Origin: DASZVP01 sp035546935
Lineage (GTDB): Bacteria > Patescibacteriota > Saccharimonadia > Saccharimonadales > UBA4665
Direction of reading: 5' to 3'
DNA: 64,000 nucleotides
Assembly (NCBI GenBank): GCA_035546935.1
Contig: DASZVP010000002.1
Location: 62,001 to 126,000 of the forward strand
Shown: piece by piece, positions 33,258-41,017 of the stretch
Position numbering within the stretch: the first letter of the stretch is position 1
How the letters are laid out: every line of letters starts with the position of its first letter
Translations under genes and position numbers: made by a program
The notes under the pieces: model-generated
Database searches by the model: none
What the model was told of the DNA's origin: nothing
The model's input: the letters and a program-made list of their open reading frames with translations, nothing else

Positions 33258-34664
33258 ATGGCCGCAGCAGCCGAAACAATTGAACGAGTCCGTCCCGCAG
33301 AGGCGGAAACCTATGGCCGATCTCTTAGTGCCGCTTATCATCTGGGCGTACTTGCATGCAAAAAAGCCGCCCCCAATGTCGTAAATAGCCCTGAAGCGAA
33401 CCAGGCCAAAGCCGAGTTCTTTACCTCGGTTGAAGAGGGCTTTGGCACAGACATGGAGTTGGGCGGTGGGCTGGAAGTTCGCGACTTTGATGCTCGTCCT
33501 GTGGTTGATGGCAAAGTAACCTCTATGAACAAGAAGCGGTCGATTGCTGATATGACATCGGCGGGCCTGGTTTGTGCCGTAAAAACGTCCAGCAAGGACA
33601 AACGCTTTTTGCCGCAGCTGACACGGTCGCACTGGGATCACCAAAATGCCCTAGAAGTCGACAAAATGGCTCGTGGCGAGACCGACTACAACACCCGCAT
33701 CGTTATTAGTCCTTTCCCCGAAGAGGCCGCCCGGGCTAGTGGTGACGCCTACTGGCGCGGCATTGGCTACGTGCCTCACCTGAAGCGCGGCTTTGTCCAA
33801 ATGTATTTTGCAGGCAACGAGAGTGTACTAGCCGGCTCGCTATCATTTGACGGCAGCAATAAGCACAGACTGCGAGAGATATTCGCCGAACATGGGGTAG
33901 ATATCCCGGAAAACGAAATCACCGACAACTGGCTGAAGTACGCAATAACCGGCACTTTGACAGTTGAACAAGCCAAAGCGCTGGCCTTGCACATTGCTGA
34001 TGAGGCCGGCAACCCCGCTTACAAGAAAAATACCAACACGGTTGACGTGACACATGAGTACCGCGAGGCAATGAATGATGTTTTTGATAAGTCCTACATT
34101 CACGCCTGCGAATCACTTGCTAGAGGATGCCAAACCGTCGAAACCCGCCAATTGGTGGCGCATTTTGCCGCCAAGTCTGCCACATATGGTAAGCGCTACG
34201 ACAAGGCTCTAAAAGAAATGCAAGCCAACCCAGATCGCTTTACAGATGAGCACATGGTTGTGCTGCACGAACTTTTGGTCTATTCGGCTATTGAAATGAT
34301 GCGCGCCCTGCACCTCAGCAAAACTCAACCTGGCAACAAGAACAATGGCATCCAGGTAAACATGGCGCAGCTACAGCAATTATCAGCTCTGGATTTTCAA
34401 AGAGCGCTGAGCGTTTTTGCTGCTGAGGGTGCCAGCAACAACCGGGCTTATTCGGCCTGTGGTTTAGTCATTGCTTTAGGTGAGGGCGACCCCTCTGGCA
34501 TGGACGGTACAAATCGCCAGGGAGCTTACGGTGGAGTTGATCAGTTAGAGCGCGAAAAATTGTCCTGGCATGGCGGCAAAATTAAGAAAGGCACCTGTGT
34601 TAACTGTAAAAAAGAGACCAAAGTGGGCGTCAAAAACTGGTGCAAGAAGTGCATTAAATGTTAG
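33258..34664 (+). CDS. Riboswitch-controlled protein with C-terminal zinc ribbon, unknown function
   Basis: 468 residues; no family recognised. There is no signal peptide or membrane helix. The body mixes alpha and beta segments (for example TRIVISPFPEEAARASG, GFVQMYFAGNESVLAGSLSF) and a helical C-terminal third (ALDFQRALSVFAAEGA). The tail has five cysteines, C447, C450, C462, C465 and C468 (CVNC then CKKCIKC), fitting a zinc ribbon. It sits directly behind a cobalamin riboswitch, so expression should respond to B12. I see none of the RNR, MetE/MetH, or BtuB/ECF signatures that usually follow such riboswitches. Confidence 0.75.
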   Translation: MAAAAETIERVRPAEAETYGRSLSAAYHLGVLACKKAAPNVVNSPEANQAKAEFFTSVEEGFGTDMELGGGLEVRDFDARPVVDGKVTSMNKKRSIADMTSAGLVCAVKTSSKDKRFLPQLTRSHWDHQNALEVDKMARGETDYNTRIVISPFPEEAARASGDAYWRGIGYVPHLKRGFVQMYFAGNESVLAGSLSFDGSNKHRLREIFAEHGVDIPENEITDNWLKYAITGTLTVEQAKALALHIADEAGNPAYKKNTNTVDVTHEYREAMNDVFDKSYIHACESLARGCQTVETRQLVAHFAAKSATYGKRYDKALKEMQANPDRFTDEHMVVLHELLVYSAIEMMRALHLSKTQPGNKNNGIQVNMAQLQQLSALDFQRALSVFAAEGASNNRAYSACGLVIALGEGDPSGMDGTNRQGAYGGVDQLEREKLSWHGGKIKKGTCVNCKKETKVGVKNWCKKCIKC

Positions 34665-34674
34665 CTCGGCAATC

Positions 34675-34703
34675 TTGCCAACCGTAAGCATTTTAGCTAT
34701 AAT
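34675..34703 (+). promoter_or_regulatory. Near-consensus sigma-70 type promoter
   Basis: TTGCCA at 34675-34680, exactly 17 bases, then TATAAT at 34698-34703. It is among the best promoters in the window. Transcription would start near 34710 and read a structured leader ending in a 30-codon ORF. Confidence 0.65.
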
Positions 34704-34709
34704 TGACCC

Positions 34710-34812
34710 GAATCACTGATCCGTGCGAGGGATCGGAGAGACAAAAATTAAACAAAAAACCTGTCACAGTCGCTATTGCGAGTGCGCCTGTGGTGCGGTC
34801 AAAAGGGGTGAG
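34710..34812 (+). ncRNA. Structured leader or small RNA, unassigned
   Basis: The transcript predicted from the promoter at 34675 first meets GATCC-GTGCGAG-GGATC (34719-34735), then CACAG...CTGTG enclosing TCGC-TATT-GCGA (about 34766-34794), before a ribosome site AAGGGGTGAG. No known RNA family is recognised. It could be a cis-regulatory leader for the short ORF or an independent small RNA. Confidence 0.35.
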
Positions 34813-34905
34813 ATGTCCGTAAAAGTTAAGGTTATTTCGCGTCCGGCAGTAAGGGTGCCGGTGCAGATTAGTCGGCCCGAGTGGCGCCAGTTTTTAGAGT
34901 ACTAA
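34813..34905 (+). CDS. Possible 30-residue small protein
   Basis: ATG at 34813 preceded by AAAAGGGGTGAG, a good ribosome site. The peptide is MSVKVKVISRPAVRVPVQIS followed by RPEWRQFLEY. It is beta-prone and basic, with alternating Val residues. A strong promoter 110 bases upstream and the gap's structured leader support a real gene. It ends exactly where the convergent DsbA-like gene ends. No family is recognised. Comparative conservation would settle it. Confidence 0.45.
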   Translation: MSVKVKVISRPAVRVPVQISRPEWRQFLEY

Positions 34906-35628
34906 TTATTTCTTTGTCTGTTCAGTAGTGCCAGAGGTTGCCGGGGTAGTGCTGCTCGAGCTGCCCTTGGTTTTCTTGTTGATCTCGGCTTTAATGATTT
35001 TTTCGAAATCAGCTACGCTGTTGCCGACCTGGACCGACTTGCCGTCTAGGAAGAAGGCTGGTGTGCCCTGAACGTTTAGTTTGTTGCCGGCCTGCATGTC
35101 GGCGGTGATCAGATCATTAACTTTATTCGAATTGTAGTCCAGCTTAAACTGGCTGACGTTCAGGCCCAATTCCTGAGCATATTGGGTGAAGTAGGTGATG
35201 GGATCGCTAGCGCTGATCCAGTTCTGCAGAGTTTGATTGCTGCTGTAGTAAGCGGTGTTCTGGTCGTATAACAGATCGTGCATTTGCCAGAACTTGTTCT
35301 GCAGACCGGCAGCTTCTGCTGCGCGAGCGCCGGCATAGGCGTTTTGGTGAACGTTAACCAGAGGATAGTTGCGGAACTGGAAGGTGATTTGGCTGTCGAA
35401 TTCGGTCTCGACTTGTTTAAGAGTCGGATAGTATTCGCCGCAGAACGGACACTGGTAATCGCCATATTCGACCAGTGTTACGCCGTCTTTACCCTGGCCC
35501 TTAACGTGGTTAGTCGGCTGATTGCCATTACTCTTTGAACCGTTATCCTTGCCATTGCCGGTAAAGGCAAAAATGCCCACAAAAATCAGTACGATGATCG
35601 CGATTACACCCCAAAATTGCTTTGACAT
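34906..35628 (-). CDS. DsbA-family thiol oxidoreductase, membrane-anchored
   Basis: 240 residues from ATG 35628 (MSKQFWGVIAIIVLIFVGIF), giving an N-terminal anchor at about 5-25. A Gly/Asn/Ser-rich spacer follows, then a thioredoxin fold with an inserted helical domain. The active site is CPFC in YGDYQCPFCGEYYPTL; the cis-Pro loop is VQGTPAFFLDG. The tail is Ser/Thr-rich. It would form or shuffle disulfides in exported proteins such as those with Cys pairs encoded nearby. GGGAG lies ten bases before the ATG; an in-frame TTG at 35637 is too close to it. Confidence 0.9.
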   Translation of the reverse strand: MSKQFWGVIAIIVLIFVGIFAFTGNGKDNGSKSNGNQPTNHVKGQGKDGVTLVEYGDYQCPFCGEYYPTLKQVETEFDSQITFQFRNYPLVNVHQNAYAGARAAEAAGLQNKFWQMHDLLYDQNTAYYSSNQTLQNWISASDPITYFTQYAQELGLNVSQFKLDYNSNKVNDLITADMQAGNKLNVQGTPAFFLDGKSVQVGNSVADFEKIIKAEINKKTKGSSSSTTPATSGTTEQTKK

Positions 35629-35688
35629 GCTGTCCAAACTCCCTTATTTGCTGGCTAAAGTATAGCATGGCCTGCTAAGCTAAAGCTG

Positions 35689-36876
35689 ATGGCTAATTTG
35701 ATTGCCGCCGCAGCTCTGTTGTTGCTCGCTTCGCTGGCTGTGACTTTACGCAAAACCTATTTTTATCTACCTGTTTTGGAGTTGAAACGCCAGGCCGGTC
35801 ACGGCGATCCGCTGGCGCGCAAACTTTATCGAGCGGCCGCCTATGGTTCGAGCCTGCGGGCGTTCCTCTGGCTGGTGACCGGCCTGAGCTCGGCCGGCGC
35901 CTTTGTTTTGTTGGCCCGTATCGCCCCTGTTTGGCTAAGTTTATTGGGCATTTTGGCGCTGTTAGGCTTGGAATTTATCTGGCTGCCGGCCGGCCGGCTC
36001 AGCCGCGTCGGCACGCGCCTGGCTATCTGGCTGACACGGCCGATTGCGTGGCTGATGAATTACCTGCACCCAACCCTCGGCCGCGTGGCTGAGCCTGTGC
36101 AACGTCGTCACGCCAAGGGCGCCCACACCGGGCTGTTCGAGCGCGAAGATTTAATCGCTCTGCTCGATAAACAAGCTCAGCAAACCGACAGTCGTTTGGC
36201 TGGAACCGAAATCGAGGCCGCCAAACGGGCCCTGCGCTTCGACGACCGCAAAGTCGGCGACATTTTAACGCCGCGGAAACAGATCAAAACTGTCAGCGCT
36301 GATGATACGGTTGGCCCCGTATTAATCGACGAGCTACACAAACTGGATGTGCCATTTGTGTTAGTTTCCGGTAAGAGCAAAGACGAAATTTTCGGTACGT
36401 TGCCAATAGCTGGCTTAGGCTTGCACACCAGCGGAAAAGTTCGCGATCACATGGTATCACCAGTGGCATATTTGCATGAGCGCGACAGCTTGCGCCAGGC
36501 GCTCCAAGCTTTTTACGCCACCGATCACAGTCAATTTGTGGTGGTTAACGACTTCGAAGAATTTGTCGGCGTGGTTAATATCGAAACTGTAGTTAATGAA
36601 CTGCTGGGCGATCTCGGCTCAGCCGATTTTGATGCCTACACTGATCTGTCGGCCGTGGCCAACCGCCACCAAAAAGATGACGAAGACCTAGCCGAAGTTG
36701 CAGATGATGACAAACCACTAGCGGAGGACAAACCCACCGATGATGACAAAGTCCTCGACGCCGATCCGCCTGCCGAAGAACCAGTCGACGAAGCCACGGA
36801 CGACCCAGCCGAAGAGATTCCGCACGGCCATGGTGATGATCCTGATTTTGAGGTGGTCGAAGTCAGCGACGATTAA
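35689..36876 (+). CDS. CBS-domain membrane protein (CNNM/CorC-related)
   Basis: 395 residues. N-terminal helices lie at about 1-20, 55-80 and 82-103, in a shortened DUF21-like region. A linker follows, then a tandem CBS pair (about 150-300): KVGDILTPRKQIKTVSADDT and HMVSPVAYLHERDSLRQALQ, with HSQFVVVNDFEEFVGVVNIE. The last about 85 residues are a highly acidic tail (Asp/Glu/Pro). CNNM/CorC proteins are linked to Mg2+ homeostasis; here the membrane part is too divergent to be sure of transport. The next gene is aspS after a 132-base leader. Confidence 0.75.
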   Translation: MANLIAAAALLLLASLAVTLRKTYFYLPVLELKRQAGHGDPLARKLYRAAAYGSSLRAFLWLVTGLSSAGAFVLLARIAPVWLSLLGILALLGLEFIWLPAGRLSRVGTRLAIWLTRPIAWLMNYLHPTLGRVAEPVQRRHAKGAHTGLFEREDLIALLDKQAQQTDSRLAGTEIEAAKRALRFDDRKVGDILTPRKQIKTVSADDTVGPVLIDELHKLDVPFVLVSGKSKDEIFGTLPIAGLGLHTSGKVRDHMVSPVAYLHERDSLRQALQAFYATDHSQFVVVNDFEEFVGVVNIETVVNELLGDLGSADFDAYTDLSAVANRHQKDDEDLAEVADDDKPLAEDKPTDDDKVLDADPPAEEPVDEATDDPAEEIPHGHGDDPDFEVVEVSDD

Positions 36877-36889
36877 TGGTAGAATAACA

Positions 36890-37001
36890 CCGATGACAAC
36901 TCATCGGATCAACGCCAATATAAATTCCCGGGTCGGTGGCAACTGCTAGCCGGCAGTTCTCGCGTGGCCCTAAAACCAGGCGTCCGATAACCTAACAGGA
37001 G
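36890..37001 (+). promoter_or_regulatory. Structured aspS leader, possible ultrashort T-box-like element
   Basis: The leader begins near a TAGAAT box (36880-36885). Hairpin 1 is CCGATGA-CAAC-TCATCGG (36890-36907, perfect 7-bp stem), with AAC in its loop and GAC overlapping it. Then GGTGGCAACTGC has TGGC (36937-36940) that could pair with a tRNA 3' end GCCA, as expected for tRNA-Asp or tRNA-Asn. Stems AACTGC/GCAGTT (36941-36958) and CGCGTGG/CCAGGCG (36961-36982) follow, then AGGAG (36997-37001). The order recalls short actinobacterial T-boxes, but the antisequestrator match is imperfect. Confidence 0.3.
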
Positions 37002-37008
37002 TAATCTG

Positions 37009-38319
37009 ATGAGAATTCTAAGTAGTGAAGTCAAAGACCATATCGGTGAAGAAGTCCAAATTGAAGGCTGGTTGCATAAAAAACGCCTGCTCGGCGGGCT
37101 AACGTTCATTAACGTCCGCGACCGCCGCGGTCTAACTCAGGTCGTCATAACCGATAAAGACGAAGTCGAAAAACTGCGCGGCCTACAAATCGGCACGGTC
37201 CTTAAAGTCGAAGGCATGGCTCATGAAGAGCCGCGCGCTCCCGGTGGTGCCGAGCTGAAGGACGCCAAAATCACCGTCTTGGTACCAGTTGAAGCCGAGC
37301 CACCAATCGAAATCGACAAACCGCTCAGCCACAAGCCCGACAACCTCGACACCCTGTTCGAGCACCGTGTACTAGGTCTTCGCAACCTGCAGGAAGCCAA
37401 AGTTTTTAAGATTCGCGCATCGTTACTGCGTTACTTACGTGAGTTTCTGTATGACAACGAATTTGTCGAGATTAACACACCAAAAATCCTGGCCGGAGCC
37501 ACTGAAGGTGGTGCTGAAGTCTTCAAAATTGACTACTTTGGCGGCGAAGCCGTGTTGGCTCAAAGCCCACAGTTCTACAAGCAAATCATGACCGGCGTTT
37601 ACGAGCGAGTGTTCGAAATTGCGCCGGCTTACCGCGCTGAGCTGAGCGCTACCAGCCGTCACGTTTCGGAAGTCACAATGCTCGACATAGAAATGGGCTT
37701 CATCGAAGGGCATGAAGACGTACTCGACATGGTCCAGGATATGGTCTATCACGCTTTAACCAAGGTGTACAAAGAGCACGCTGACGACCTCAAATCATTA
37801 CAAGCCCCCGAACTGGTTTTGAAAGAGAAATTCCCGCGCTACACAGTTGCTCAAGTGCACGAAATGTACACCAAAGCCACTGGTACCGACACGACCAACG
37901 AAAAAGATTTAATTCCCGACGAAGAGAAGTGGATCTGTGAATATGCTACGAAAAACGACGGCTGCGAAGCAGTCTACGTGACGCAATTCCCAGTCGAAGC
38001 CATGAAGTTCTACCACATGGTTAACCCCGACGATCCGACAACCGTCATGTGGGGCGATTTGCTATTCCGCGGTCTGGAGATCGCTACTTGCCCGCAACGC
38101 GAGCACAACTACGACAAGATGATCGAACAGATGAAAGCCAAAGGTCTCGATCCCGAGCACCCCGGCTATAAATACTACTTGCAAGCCTTTAAACATGGAC
38201 TACCAGCCCACGGCGGCTGCGGTTTCGGCATCGACCGTTTGGTTGAAAAGACCATCGGCCTCGGCAACGTCAAAGAAGCCATCCTCTTCCCACGCGACAT
38301 CAACCGCCTAGCCCCTTAG
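37009..38319 (+). CDS. aspS: Aspartyl-tRNA synthetase, archaeal-type (probably non-discriminating)
   Basis: 436 residues, much shorter than the about 590-residue bacterial AspRS because the bacterial GAD insertion is missing. The N-terminal OB fold has EGWLHKKRLLGGLTFINVRDR. Class II motifs are visible: motif 2 VFEIAPAYRAELSATSRHV and motif 3 GCGFGIDRLVEKTIG. Archaeal-type enzymes often charge both tRNA-Asp and tRNA-Asn, which then needs GatCAB amidation; no gat gene is in this window. AGGAG lies 7 bases before the ATG. The leader is structured and may be regulatory. Confidence 0.92.
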   Translation: MRILSSEVKDHIGEEVQIEGWLHKKRLLGGLTFINVRDRRGLTQVVITDKDEVEKLRGLQIGTVLKVEGMAHEEPRAPGGAELKDAKITVLVPVEAEPPIEIDKPLSHKPDNLDTLFEHRVLGLRNLQEAKVFKIRASLLRYLREFLYDNEFVEINTPKILAGATEGGAEVFKIDYFGGEAVLAQSPQFYKQIMTGVYERVFEIAPAYRAELSATSRHVSEVTMLDIEMGFIEGHEDVLDMVQDMVYHALTKVYKEHADDLKSLQAPELVLKEKFPRYTVAQVHEMYTKATGTDTTNEKDLIPDEEKWICEYATKNDGCEAVYVTQFPVEAMKFYHMVNPDDPTTVMWGDLLFRGLEIATCPQREHNYDKMIEQMKAKGLDPEHPGYKYYLQAFKHGLPAHGGCGFGIDRLVEKTIGLGNVKEAILFPRDINRLAP

Positions 38320-38353
38320 TGCTACAATTGCACTATAACGTCAGGAGGGTGCC

Positions 38354-39292
38354 ATGAAATTCAGTAAAGCCGTGCTTGTTAATATCTCGGAATCAGATCT
38401 TGACCAGAAATATTGGCAACAGATTGACGAGCTGGTTGAAAGCCGCATCTTCATAAAGCGTGATGACCCAAACCTCACAGCAGAACTAAAAGATGCTGAC
38501 TGCCTGATGCTTGGTTTCCAAGTCCCAACTGATAAGGATATTTTTGATGCTGCACCAAATCTCAAGCTCGTGAGCATTTTAGCTACGGCCTATGGCACAG
38601 TTAATTTAGACATCGCCAAGCAGCGCGGAATTCCGGTCTGCAATCTCGCCGGTTACAGTACGGAAGCGGTAGCCGAGTTCACTATTGCAATTTTGCTCCA
38701 CCAAATTCGCCAATTTGAAGAAGGCCTGGCTCGAGGTAAGGCAGGCAATTACGACTTCGCTGGCCTGTCTGCCCGTGAACTTAAAAATAGTCAATTTGGT
38801 GTTGTTGGTCTCGGCAATATTGGCAATCGTGTAGCTGAACTGGCTGCTGGTTTTGGCGCCAATGTCAGCTATTGGTCACGAAGCAAAAAAGACGTTCCAT
38901 TTACGTACAAAGAACTCAATAAGCTGCTCGCAGAGTCCGATTACATCTCTGTTAATGTTGCCCAAACTCCAGATACAGAAGGGCTATTCAATGCTGAAAC
39001 ATTGGCACTCGTAAAGCCGGGCACAGTTATTATTAACACCGTTCCGCCAGAGATTTTTGATACTGATGCACTTGCCGTACGGCTGGCAAAAGACGACATA
39101 GCTTATGTTTCAGACCATGCTGATGAAATGAGTCCAGAAAACTTAGCCAAGCTTAAAGATCTAAAGAATTGCCTGCTATTGCCAGCAATTGCCTTCATAA
39201 CCCAAGAAGCCCGAGTTAATAAACAGGAAATTTTTGTTGGCAATTTGAAAGCAGTGCTAGAAGGCAAGCCTCAAAATAACCAGGCGAATTAA
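38354..39292 (+). CDS. D-isomer specific 2-hydroxyacid dehydrogenase family protein, catalytic His apparently missing
   Basis: 312 residues with a good ribosome site (AGGAGG, 7 bases before ATG). The cofactor loop FGVVGLGNIGNRVAELAAGF is intact, followed by TPDTEGLFNAETLALVKPGT and INTVPPEIFDTDAL. In the family the catalytic His lies in a TPHxAxxT motif near the C-terminus. Here the aligned segment reads LLPAIAFITQEAR, with Ala in that place, and the Glu region is also altered (DEMSPENL). It may therefore have changed chemistry or be regulatory. Catalytic loss is inferred from reading, not alignment. Confidence 0.85.
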   Translation: MKFSKAVLVNISESDLDQKYWQQIDELVESRIFIKRDDPNLTAELKDADCLMLGFQVPTDKDIFDAAPNLKLVSILATAYGTVNLDIAKQRGIPVCNLAGYSTEAVAEFTIAILLHQIRQFEEGLARGKAGNYDFAGLSARELKNSQFGVVGLGNIGNRVAELAAGFGANVSYWSRSKKDVPFTYKELNKLLAESDYISVNVAQTPDTEGLFNAETLALVKPGTVIINTVPPEIFDTDALAVRLAKDDIAYVSDHADEMSPENLAKLKDLKNCLLLPAIAFITQEARVNKQEIFVGNLKAVLEGKPQNNQAN

Positions 39293-39307
39293 AGGATCTA
39301 AATAGGA

Positions 39308-39994
39308 TCAATCGAAGCCGGTCCCGAGAGCGATGGCAATCATGCCTTCGCCAACGGGTTGGGTTGGGACTTGGCCGAAGAAACTTTCCGCGACCAGATC
39401 ATCATCCTCTTCGAGCAGATTTTGATAGCCTGTACGCATACATGTTAAAAGTTTTTCCAACATTTTAAGCTTGCTGACTTGCTCGCGTATCAGTTGCGCT
39501 TCATCTTCCAGCGTAAAACCATGGAAAATGGCAGCGTCGTCTTCGCGACCGGGGTTGGGCACTCTAAAGGTGTACTGGTCTGTGTTTTCTTCCTGGTGCA
39601 TGTTGGCGTCAATCGGCGGCTCGCCAATTGGCTCAATGCGTAAAGCCACATAGCCAGGTTCCACAATGGGAACTAGTCGACCTTCATGATCTTCAACGTA
39701 AGGCAAATTGCTCAGAGATACGCGCTGATTACTGTTAATTGCCAACAAGGGCGTTTCAAAAACATAAATGCCGCTATCTGGCTCTTCATCGTCATCCGGG
39801 ACGGCATATGTATCTTCAGGCTCAATGGGCTCAACAATTGTCTCTAGAACAGAATCTTCATCAATTGCCAGCGGTACAGCAGCTGACATATAAGCTCCCA
39901 ATACTTCGCGTGCCATCCAACATAAGCTAGGAATTGAGTAACTCACACAGCTATTGGGTTGAAACAGGCCCGTTTCAATGTGTACGCCAACCAT
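39308..39994 (-). CDS. Hypothetical acidic protein
   Basis: 228 residues from ATG 39994 (MVGVHIETGLFQPNSCVSYS). The frame stays open upstream to 40381, but that part overlaps a well-supported small gene and terminator in another frame and is not used. The protein is strongly acidic, with Pro/Glu/Asp-rich stretches (VEPIEPEDTYAVPDDDEEPD). A short helical stretch (DEAQLIREQVSKLKMLEKLL) could be a coiled coil. No signal peptide, membrane helix or family is recognised. Confidence 0.55.
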   Translation of the reverse strand: MVGVHIETGLFQPNSCVSYSIPSLCWMAREVLGAYMSAAVPLAIDEDSVLETIVEPIEPEDTYAVPDDDEEPDSGIYVFETPLLAINSNQRVSLSNLPYVEDHEGRLVPIVEPGYVALRIEPIGEPPIDANMHQEENTDQYTFRVPNPGREDDAAIFHGFTLEDEAQLIREQVSKLKMLEKLLTCMRTGYQNLLEEDDDLVAESFFGQVPTQPVGEGMIAIALGTGFD

Positions 39995-40042
39995 CTTTAT
40001 AAGAATAAAACGAAATCGCTTTTTTGCAAGCACAAGGTAATT

Positions 40043-40074
40043 AAAAACAGCCCGCCTCAGGGACGAGCTGTTTT
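40043..40074 (-). terminator. Intrinsic terminator for the small membrane protein gene
   Basis: On the reverse strand AAACAGCTCGTCCC pairs with GCGGGCTGTTT (short mismatches), loop TGAG, followed by TTTTTAATT. It lies about 20 bases after the stop at 40093. The opposite strand also has a short T-run, so it might act both ways. Confidence 0.65.
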
Positions 40075-40092
40075 GAGCTCTGAAACGCCGAC

Positions 40093-40272
40093 TTAGGCGT
40101 TCCAGAAGGCTTTGCTCAAGATCCACAGCGTTCCGGCTGCGGCCAAGAAGAAAAGCCCGAGTCCGACCGGACTGCCCCAGCTGAACCATGAGCCCCACGA
40201 GCGCCAGTATTTCATGCTGTTCTCGTGGTACTTGTGAGCATCTTCCATGCTCATTCCTTGATGATTTGCCAT
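40093..40272 (-). CDS. Small membrane protein, 59 residues
   Basis: ATG at 40272 (MANHQGMSMEDAHKYHENSM), stop TAA at 40095-40093. A soluble, His/Met-rich N-terminal half is followed by an aromatic stretch (YWRSWGSWFSWGS) and one membrane helix (about 36-55, VGLGLFFLAAAGTLWIL). GAGGA lies eight bases before the ATG and an intrinsic terminator follows, making a complete small transcription unit. The gene overlaps no better candidate in its frame. Function unknown. Confidence 0.75.
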   Translation of the reverse strand: MANHQGMSMEDAHKYHENSMKYWRSWGSWFSWGSPVGLGLFFLAAAGTLWILSKAFWNA

Positions 40273-40471
40273 CTTGGATGTCCTCGTTTAGGTTTATAAA
40301 AACCCGTTCGAGGTGGCCCCGAGTGTCACGCCGTGTCGTTCGCTGAACGGAAGCGCACGGACTGATCAAGGTGACGGCCACGTCAAACTTATTTAATCAG
40401 CTTGCACCTGATAATGCAAACAGGCATAACAGATCGCATGACTCAGACGACGCAGGGGAGTGAGCGTGACT

Positions 40472-40798
40472 CTAATAAAAGGCCCAGCTGCCGTCGTCAG
40501 CTTCTGTAAGTAGTTCCCAGTAACGGCGTTGAGTTCTGTATTCTTCATCAAGCACCGGGCCCATAATCATCGGTTTAACAATGCCGGTAGTGTAGCGATC
40601 CTTTGTTTCGGCGAAGTGGCGCTCAAACCACATGATTCGGTGGGCAAGGTCTTTAAACCCGTTTTCTAAAAGCAGTAGTTCTTGTTCAACGAGAGTATCG
40701 CGATCAAGCAAGACCGGCTCCTCGCTAATCCGAGGTGCAGGCAACAAAGATTCGCGGTCGACAATTTCCGTCATGGTTTTGTTTTCTACGCCTATCAT
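40472..40798 (-). CDS. Hypothetical protein
   Basis: 108 residues from ATG 40798 (MIGVENKTMTEIVDRES). A TTG at 40837 would give 121 residues but lacks support, and an ATG at 40774 is another option. The sequence is soluble with a helical centre (LVEQELLLLENGFKDLAHRI) and a C-terminal region rich in Arg, Tyr and Trp. No family is recognised. The reading frame could be a shadow, but no competing frame covers the stretch, and stop-free length and codon use support it moderately. Confidence 0.5.
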   Translation of the reverse strand: MIGVENKTMTEIVDRESLLPAPRISEEPVLLDRDTLVEQELLLLENGFKDLAHRIMWFERHFAETKDRYTTGIVKPMIMGPVLDEEYRTQRRYWELLTEADDGSWAFY

Positions 40799-40980
40799 CG
40801 TTCTACGCTTGTGCTCAGGCAATGTCAATATTGACAACAGGAGTACGCGCCGCCAAAATAAGCATCAGTTTTAATAATAGACAGGGAAAAGAGCAGCCAA
40901 GTGAGCTTATATATAACACCGCGAAAGCACCTCAATGCCTTGGCATTTCACCTGTTACGACGGCTAACATAAGCAATTTC

Positions 40981-41009
40981 TTGCTCCCCGGAGCGTGCAC
41001 AGATAAAAT
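40981..41009 (+). promoter_or_regulatory. Promoter of the 668-residue surface protein gene, leaderless type
   Basis: TTGCTC at 40981-40986, a 17-base spacer that holds part of the inverted repeat GCTCC-CC-GGAGC (40983-40994), then TAAAAT at 41004-41009. The ATG follows after eight bases and no Shine-Dalgarno sequence is present. Confidence 0.5.
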
Positions 41010-41017
41010 AAACCCAT

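Noticed and set aside
34723..34905. 60-codon reading from GTG 34723
   Set aside because: The first 30 codons lie in a structured leader and encode a Cys/Arg-rich sequence; the internal ATG 34813 has the ribosome site.
39995..40381. N-terminal extension of the acidic protein frame up to 40381
   Set aside because: It crosses an intrinsic terminator and a better small gene (40093-40272) in another frame; the ATG at 39994 is used instead.
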